A DNA stretch of 18,230 nucleotides from an uncultured Dorea sp. GTDB lineage: Bacteria > Bacillota > Clostridia > Lachnospirales > Lachnospiraceae. A program made the translations under genes and the position numbers. Positions 13,824-18,230 of this stretch are shown here, piece after piece. The stretch lies in NCBI GenBank assembly GCA_934307335.1, contig CAKRCL010000034.1, positions 1 to 18,230 on the forward strand, read 5' to 3'. The notes under the pieces are model-generated. The model did no database searches, was not told the DNA's origin, and worked only from the letters and a program-made list of their open reading frames with translations. Every line of letters starts with the position of its first letter. The stretch's first letter is position 1.

Positions 13824-15869
13824 TTATTTTGTAAGAAGCATCAAGATATCATTACTTCTCTGTACAAACGCTGTCATCTCTTCTGGATTGAGCGGTTTAT
13901 GTGCTAACATAGCCAGATCATATAACTGCTTGCAGATTAATGATGTATTCTCTCCATCTTCATGCTCCTGTACATACTGTACCAGTGGATGATTTACATT
14001 CAGGATAAGTGTATTCTCTCCACCCATATCCATTCCCATGGAATCCATACCATACATCTTCATCATCTCCTGCATACGACGGCTCTGCTCGGAAAGTGTC
14101 ATGATAGATGCCACATTACTGTCTTTCAGTTTTTCAACTTTTACATCCAGCTTATCATTGCCAAGCTCTTTGCGGAATGTTGCAGTCAGACTGTCTACGG
14201 TCTTCTGGAATGCCTCTTTTTCATCTTCCGCAACTTCTTCTTTTGCATTATCTGTAACATCTGCATCAATTCTTTGGAACTGTACATTCTGATAACGCTG
14301 TTCTAACTGTGTAATAAATGGTGAGTCAATGTTATGTTTCAGAACAACTGCATCCTGTTCTTGTGCACGGAACAAATTGATATACTGACTCTGCTGAATC
14401 TCATCTGTCACATAATAAACAGTTGTTTTCTTCTCATCTGCATTTTCCTCTGGCTGCGCATTCTTCTCAACTTCTTTTAATTCTCCGCCATTTTCTTCTA
14501 CACAATCTTTCAATGTCAGATATTTTCCATCGATATTCTTAAAGAGAACTGCATCTTTCATCTTATCGCAGAACTTCTCATCTTTTAAGCAGCCAAATTT
14601 AATAAATGGACTGATGCTGTCCCAGTACTTTTCATAATCTTCACGTTTTGTCTTGCACATACCGGCAAGCTTATCAGCAACCTTCTTTGAAATATATTCT
14701 GCGATCTTACCAACAAATCCATCGTTCTGAAGTGCGCTACGGGATACATTCAGTGGAAGATCCGGACAATCAATAACTCCTTTTAATACCATCAGGAATT
14801 CCGGAATAACTTCCTTAATATTATCTGCAATAAATACCTGGTTGTTATATAACTTGATGGTTCCTTCAATAGAATCATATTCAGTATTGATTCTTGGGAA
14901 ATAAAGAATACCCTTCAAATTAAACGGATAATCCATGTTCAGATGAATCCAGAACAATGGCTCCTTGTAATCTAAAAATACTTTTCTATAAAACTCTTTA
15001 TAATCTTCATCACTACACTCGTTTGGATGCTTTGTCCAAAGCGGATGAATATCACTTAAAGATTCCGGACGCTTTTTAATCTTTACTTTATCTTTTGCAG
15101 GTGATACTTCTACAACTTCTTTCTCACCATTCTCATTCTCTTTTTCTTCTGTCTTTGCATCCTCATGAATATGTTCAACGACTTCATCGTCTTCTTTCAG
15201 ATCTGCCTCATCAATCGTCTCATACTCTGGTTCTGCATTTGCCTTAGATAAGAAAATCTCCACCGGCATAAAAGAACAATATTTCTGGATAACTTCTCTT
15301 ACACGATACTCATTTGCAAATTCCAGACAGTCATCATTCAGATACAATGTAATCTCAGTTCCGACAGTCTGCTTGTCTCCTTCTGACATCTCATACTCTG
15401 TTCCACCATCACTTACCCAACGTACTGGTGTAGCTCCATCTTTATAAGATAACGTATCGATATGAACCTCATCTGCAACCATGAACGCCGAATAGAATCC
15501 CAGTCCGAAATGTCCTATCATATCATCTTCGGTTGTCTTATCTTTATACTTCTCGAGAAACTCTGTTGCTCCTGAAAATGCAATCTGTGTAATATACTCT
15601 TCTACTTCATCTGCTGTCATACCCAGACCATTATCGATGAATTTCAATGTCTTCTCTTCCGGATTCACTTCTACATGAATGGATGCTTTATAACCATCCG
15701 GTAATTGGTATTCACCCATTACATCCAGTTTTTTTAATTTTGTGATTGCATCGCAACCATTTGAAATCATCTCTCTTACAAAAATATCATGGTCAGAATA
15801 AACCCATTTTTTTATAATCGGAAATATGTTCTCACTGCTAATTGAAAGACTACCTTTTTTTGCTTCCAT
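13824..15869 (-). CDS. htpG: Chaperone HtpG (Hsp90 family)
   Basis: A 681-residue cytoplasmic ATP-dependent chaperone. The GHKL ATPase N-domain has FVREMISNGCDAITK (catalytic Glu33, Asn37), DNGLGM (79-84) and IGHFGLGFYSAFMVAD (118-133). The middle domain keeps the arginine loop LPLNVSR, followed by SALQ where many HtpGs have EMLQ. An acidic, Glu/Lys-rich linker (about residues 215-265) and a hydrophilic C-terminal dimerisation domain follow. It is longer than the E. coli protein (about 624) mainly because of the linker. The cysteine in SNGCDA replaces the usual SNASDA. ATG 15869 is chosen because CAGGAGTG lies 6 bases upstream; a longer frame to 15899 has no ribosome site. Promoter and CIRCE operator are upstream. 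Confidence 0.96.
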   Translation of the reverse strand: MEAKKGSLSISSENIFPIIKKWVYSDHDIFVREMISNGCDAITKLKKLDVMGEYQLPDGYKASIHVEVNPEEKTLKFIDNGLGMTADEVEEYITQIAFSGATEFLEKYKDKTTEDDMIGHFGLGFYSAFMVADEVHIDTLSYKDGATPVRWVSDGGTEYEMSEGDKQTVGTEITLYLNDDCLEFANEYRVREVIQKYCSFMPVEIFLSKANAEPEYETIDEADLKEDDEVVEHIHEDAKTEEKENENGEKEVVEVSPAKDKVKIKKRPESLSDIHPLWTKHPNECSDEDYKEFYRKVFLDYKEPLFWIHLNMDYPFNLKGILYFPRINTEYDSIEGTIKLYNNQVFIADNIKEVIPEFLMVLKGVIDCPDLPLNVSRSALQNDGFVGKIAEYISKKVADKLAGMCKTKREDYEKYWDSISPFIKFGCLKDEKFCDKMKDAVLFKNIDGKYLTLKDCVEENGGELKEVEKNAQPEENADEKKTTVYYVTDEIQQSQYINLFRAQEQDAVVLKHNIDSPFITQLEQRYQNVQFQRIDADVTDNAKEEVAEDEKEAFQKTVDSLTATFRKELGNDKLDVKVEKLKDSNVASIMTLSEQSRRMQEMMKMYGMDSMGMDMGGENTLILNVNHPLVQYVQEHEDGENTSLICKQLYDLAMLAHKPLNPEEMTAFVQRSNDILMLLTK

Positions 15870-15958
15870 TCTAATCACTCCTGTTTCTAATATTCTCAAT
15901 TTTATTGTATGTATTTTTATATAGAATAAGATTGCATTCTCTTACTCCGATAAAATCT

Positions 15959-15987
15959 ATGATAGTCCCTTATTTTTCAAAAGTCAA
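15959..15987 (-). promoter_or_regulatory. htpG promoter
   Basis: Minus-strand -35 TTGACT (15987-15982), 17-base spacer, -10 TATCAT (15964-15959). It would give a 5' leader of about 83 bases before the ATG at 15869. Confidence 0.7.
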
Positions 15988-15994
15988 TAGAAAA

Positions 15995-16021
15995 TCAGCA
16001 CTCTTTTAAATTGAGTGCTAA
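15995..16021. promoter_or_regulatory. CIRCE operator (HrcA binding site)
   Basis: The arms TCAGCACTC (15995-16003) and GAGTGCTAA (16013-16021) with a 9-base spacer match the CIRCE consensus TTAGCACTC-N9-GAGTGCTAA, with one arm mismatch. CIRCE binds the repressor HrcA, which normally controls dnaK and groESL. Here it lies just upstream of the htpG -35, close enough to repress. In Bacillus subtilis htpG is not in this class, so this assignment is worth noting. Confidence 0.9.
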
Positions 16022-16196
16022 CAATTTTGTGAAATTTATAAAAGAAAGATAAATTTTCACTGTTCATAATTTGTTCATCTTTATTTCAAAATTCTTTCAT
16101 TGCTTTATCATGATTTTTCCATAACTGCTCCATATAATAAAATCATCAACAACAGAAGTTCAGTAATACATTTTGAATAAACTTTTTCATAATACG

Positions 16197-16226
16197 TGCC
16201 GGGTGCCGCTTAGCGGTTACCCGGCA
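16197..16226. repeat. GC-rich two-part hairpin after the surface-protein gene
   Basis: TGCCGGGT (16197-16204) pairs with ACCCGGCA (16219-16226), and inside it CCGC pairs with GCGG around TTA. It is stable and lies 70 bases beyond the surface-protein stop on the minus strand, but neither strand has a good T-run after it. It may be a terminator variant, an mRNA-end protector, or one copy of a dispersed palindromic repeat. The remaining AT-rich DNA between it and the CIRCE site holds an imperfect dyad at 16029-16060 and nothing else I recognise. Confidence 0.5.
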
Positions 16227-16296
16227 TCCTCCCTTTTTGGGAATACTTTTTATCATCTCCGATTCTCTCTAATCTAACATATCGCCAGTTGCTTTC

Positions 16297-18198
16297 TTAT
16301 TCTTCGTCTGCCTGTTCCTCTTTCACATTGTCTTTTTTGTGTATATACCATACCACACCAATCATTATTAATAGTATTGTTATACTTCCAATCACAATCC
16401 ATTTTAACATGGCAAAATGACGGTTTTCTTTTTCTCCTTGCTCATTTTTCTGCTCCTTTTCTGTACTTCCAGATAATATTTTTTGAATTGGCGCTGCCGC
16501 CTTTTCCAATATCGTCTTCTCTGGAACGATTTCAAATGATATATTTTCTTCTGCTTCATTCCCTGCCAGATCCGCTGCTGTCACGCTTACTTCATATTCT
16601 CCTGGATTTGTAATCTGAAATGTATACTTCCCGTCTTCTTTTTTTAATGTCTGCCTTTTTCCATTAATTAACACTTCTTCTATCCAGTCTTCTTTTTTCT
16701 TAGAATCCACCTGAAAGTTGAGGATTCCTTCATACTGTGCCCCTTCCTCTACCTGATAAAACTGAATTTTCGGCGGTGTGTGATCTATTACGAATTCCGC
16801 TCTTGCGACCGCTTCATTTCCTGCGGCATCCACGGCATTTACCTGTAATGTATGACGCCCCTCCGTATCAATCTCTGTCCCAATCGGATATAACCTTCCG
16901 TCCATCTGAATCTGATGGACAAATGTCGTAAAGTCCTTGATAAATACATCCACCGGATAATCCCACGAAAACTTTTTCAGATACTTTCCCTGCAGTTCGT
17001 CCACCATCTTTATCACCGGATTCTTAGTATCGATCATAAATTGCAGGAAATGTTCTGACTTCTGTTTCGCCTTATCCACAGCCTGTACACCGATTTTATA
17101 GATTCCATCTTCCTGAAATGTCTTTACAAGACTTGCAGATCCGTTCTTTAAACTCCACTTTTCTTCTGCATCTATGACCTCCGTTTTTTTCTCTCCGTCC
17201 GGTTTTTCATAATCAATCACTGCCCGACAGCTTTCTAATTTATTTTCATCAGCCGCCTGATATTCTATCGTCACGGGCTGACTGGTAATCAGATAATCGG
17301 CTGCCCCTGTTAAACTTACTGTCGGTGCCAGACTGTCAATGAATAGCTTCTGCGTTTTCTCCGTTTTATTGCCTGCCTGATCTGTGACAGTCACTGTTAC
17401 CGGCACACCTTCTCCACTTTTTGAAGTCTGTGTGATCAAAAACTCCGGCTGATTCTCCTTTGATTTCCCAATAATTTTATTCCCAACATAACATGTGACC
17501 GTATCAATCTGGCTTCCCAATTCACCATCTTCTGATACCACACGAATCCATGCTTCCTTCTGATACCAGGTAGAAAATCCTTCCGGTGCCTCTAAGGTCA
17601 CTGTCGGACTTTGTGTATCTATCAGGATTTCTATTGTCTCATCATATTCCGGAATCACATCGCCTTCTTCATCTTCCATAAAAACATGTAAAATATTTTT
17701 TCCTTCCTCAAATACTTCACCCTCAAGAGAAATCTTGGTTTTCTGCTCTTCTGCTTCTTGTGGTACTGTGTATTCTATTCTCCCCTGTGACAAAGTAGCT
17801 TCCTCATGTTTTACTTCATACACAGTTGTTCCATAGCAGCCATTATGTGTAATCATAACGGACGGCTTTGATAGATAATATCCATTCTTTCCATCAGCCT
17901 TGGGGATTTCCAGCTCATATCTCTTAATCTCGGGCTGCTCCGGTTCCTTATCCCCTTCTTCTCCCCCCGGCTGCTCCGGTTCCGTATCCCCTTCTTCTCC
18001 TCCCGGTTGCTCCGGTTCCTTATCCCCTTCTTCTCCTCCTGGCTGTTCCGGTTCTTTGTTTTCACCTGAATTTTCCGGTTCCGTTGTCTTTTTCATGTTT
18101 TTTTCTGCCTCGTTCTGCGCATAAATAACTGCCTGCTGTGTATAAATCATTGCCAGGACTAATATCAATAACGCTCCGGTTCTTATCTTCCTACCCAT
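16297..18198 (-). CDS. Secreted membrane-anchored Ig-like repeat protein
   Basis: A 633-residue surface protein. Signal peptide: MGRKIRT, a hydrophobic core, and a likely cut after VIYA (about residue 27). Residues 40-92 are a Glu/Pro/Gly linker with about 3.5 copies of EPEQPGGEEGDK. Then come several bacterial Ig-like repeats, each ending with a 'VTDQAGN', 'VDAAGNEA' or 'AADLAGNEA' motif, and 'IDTQSPTV', 'IDSLAPTV' or 'IDHTPPKI' linkers at their junctions. A membrane helix near 596-616 is followed by a short charged tail (HKKDNVKEEQADEE), so it is anchored by its C-terminus; there is no LPXTG sorting motif. Such proteins usually mediate adhesion or wall-associated functions, but no binding partner can be named. 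The ATG at 18198 has AAGGAG 7 bases before it. It may overlap an upstream gene by 16 bases. Confidence 0.85.
   Translation of the reverse strand: MGRKIRTGALLILVLAMIYTQQAVIYAQNEAEKNMKKTTEPENSGENKEPEQPGGEEGDKEPEQPGGEEGDTEPEQPGGEEGDKEPEQPEIKRYELEIPKADGKNGYYLSKPSVMITHNGCYGTTVYEVKHEEATLSQGRIEYTVPQEAEEQKTKISLEGEVFEEGKNILHVFMEDEEGDVIPEYDETIEILIDTQSPTVTLEAPEGFSTWYQKEAWIRVVSEDGELGSQIDTVTCYVGNKIIGKSKENQPEFLITQTSKSGEGVPVTVTVTDQAGNKTEKTQKLFIDSLAPTVSLTGAADYLITSQPVTIEYQAADENKLESCRAVIDYEKPDGEKKTEVIDAEEKWSLKNGSASLVKTFQEDGIYKIGVQAVDKAKQKSEHFLQFMIDTKNPVIKMVDELQGKYLKKFSWDYPVDVFIKDFTTFVHQIQMDGRLYPIGTEIDTEGRHTLQVNAVDAAGNEAVARAEFVIDHTPPKIQFYQVEEGAQYEGILNFQVDSKKKEDWIEEVLINGKRQTLKKEDGKYTFQITNPGEYEVSVTAADLAGNEAEENISFEIVPEKTILEKAAAPIQKILSGSTEKEQKNEQGEKENRHFAMLKWIVIGSITILLIMIGVVWYIHKKDNVKEEQADEE
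17935..18056 (-). repeat. 36-bp coding tandem repeat (12 residues, about 3.5 copies)
   Basis: Three near-identical 36-base units (17935-17970, 17971-18006, 18007-18042) plus part of a fourth encode EPEQPGGEEGDK with one K/T change. Differences are mostly at third positions. Such in-frame repeats expand and contract by slippage or recombination, giving length variation in the surface protein's stalk. Confidence 0.9.
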
Positions 18199-18230
18199 AC
18201 ATTTTCTCCTTCCACCACTATTCCGTATTC
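18183..18230 (-). CDS. Possible C-terminal end of an upstream gene
   Basis: An open frame from the window edge ends in TAA at 18183. Its last 15 residues are EYGIVVEGENVWVGR. It would overlap the surface-protein start by 16 bases, an arrangement that would couple the two genes. The stretch is too short to prove coding, and no family is recognised. Confidence 0.3.
   Translation of the reverse strand, partial: EYGIVVEGENVWVGR

Noticed and set aside
17935..18056. 36-bp repeats of CRISPR-like length
   Set aside because: The units are contiguous with no spacers and are in frame within the surface-protein gene.
16297..18198. LPXTG sortase motif in the surface protein
   Set aside because: The C-terminal membrane helix is preceded by no LPXTG-like sequence and followed by a charged acidic tail; anchoring is by the helix alone.

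Overview
The window looks like chromosome of a low-GC, Gram-positive Clostridia, most likely a Lachnospiraceae gut anaerobe. This rests on AT-rich DNA, strong AGGAGG-type ribosome sites, a standalone AICAR transformylase paired with a PurO-type IMP cyclohydrolase, a CIRCE heat-shock operator, and the type of EcfT, GlmM and HtpG encoded. The family assignment is inference, not a database result. Almost everything is on the minus strand; the one clear plus-strand gene is a lipoprotein at 12646-13734.

Layout by region: the first 64 bases are the 5' end of enolase (minus strand, running off the window). 235-6058 is a disturbed accessory region. An ECF-transporter pair (ecfA2-ecfT) survives only as wreckage: ecfT carries a frameshift, and ecfA2 is cut into a 5' piece (5484-5942) and a 3' tail (1036-1137). 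Between the two pieces lies about 4.3 kb of foreign-looking, AT-rich DNA. It carries a 1.2 kb-residue YobI/KAP-type membrane P-loop NTPase with its own promoter and terminator, a broken small cysteine-rich ORF, and a 55-bp imperfect direct repeat near each end. A possible C-terminal scrap of a PglZ-like phosphatase sits next to the ecfA2 5' piece on the other strand.

6121-13734 is mostly housekeeping: glmM (cell-wall amino-sugar synthesis), a TetR-family regulator, an operon of an MntP-like membrane protein and a radical SAM/SPASM enzyme, an operon of PurO-type IMP cyclohydrolase and AICAR transformylase (the last two steps to IMP), and a divergent lipoprotein. 13824-16021 holds htpG with a CIRCE operator (HrcA control). 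16297-18198 is a secreted, membrane-anchored Ig-like repeat protein with a tandem 12-residue Glu/Pro/Gly repeat.

The strongest candidates for something new are the NTPase module inside broken ecfA2 with its flanking direct repeats (possible defence or replaceable cassette), the promoter-embedded 17-bp dyad ahead of the TetR gene, and the pairing of a eukaryote-like AICAR transformylase with an archaeal-type cyclohydrolase. No tRNA, rRNA, CRISPR array, transposase or integrase was seen.
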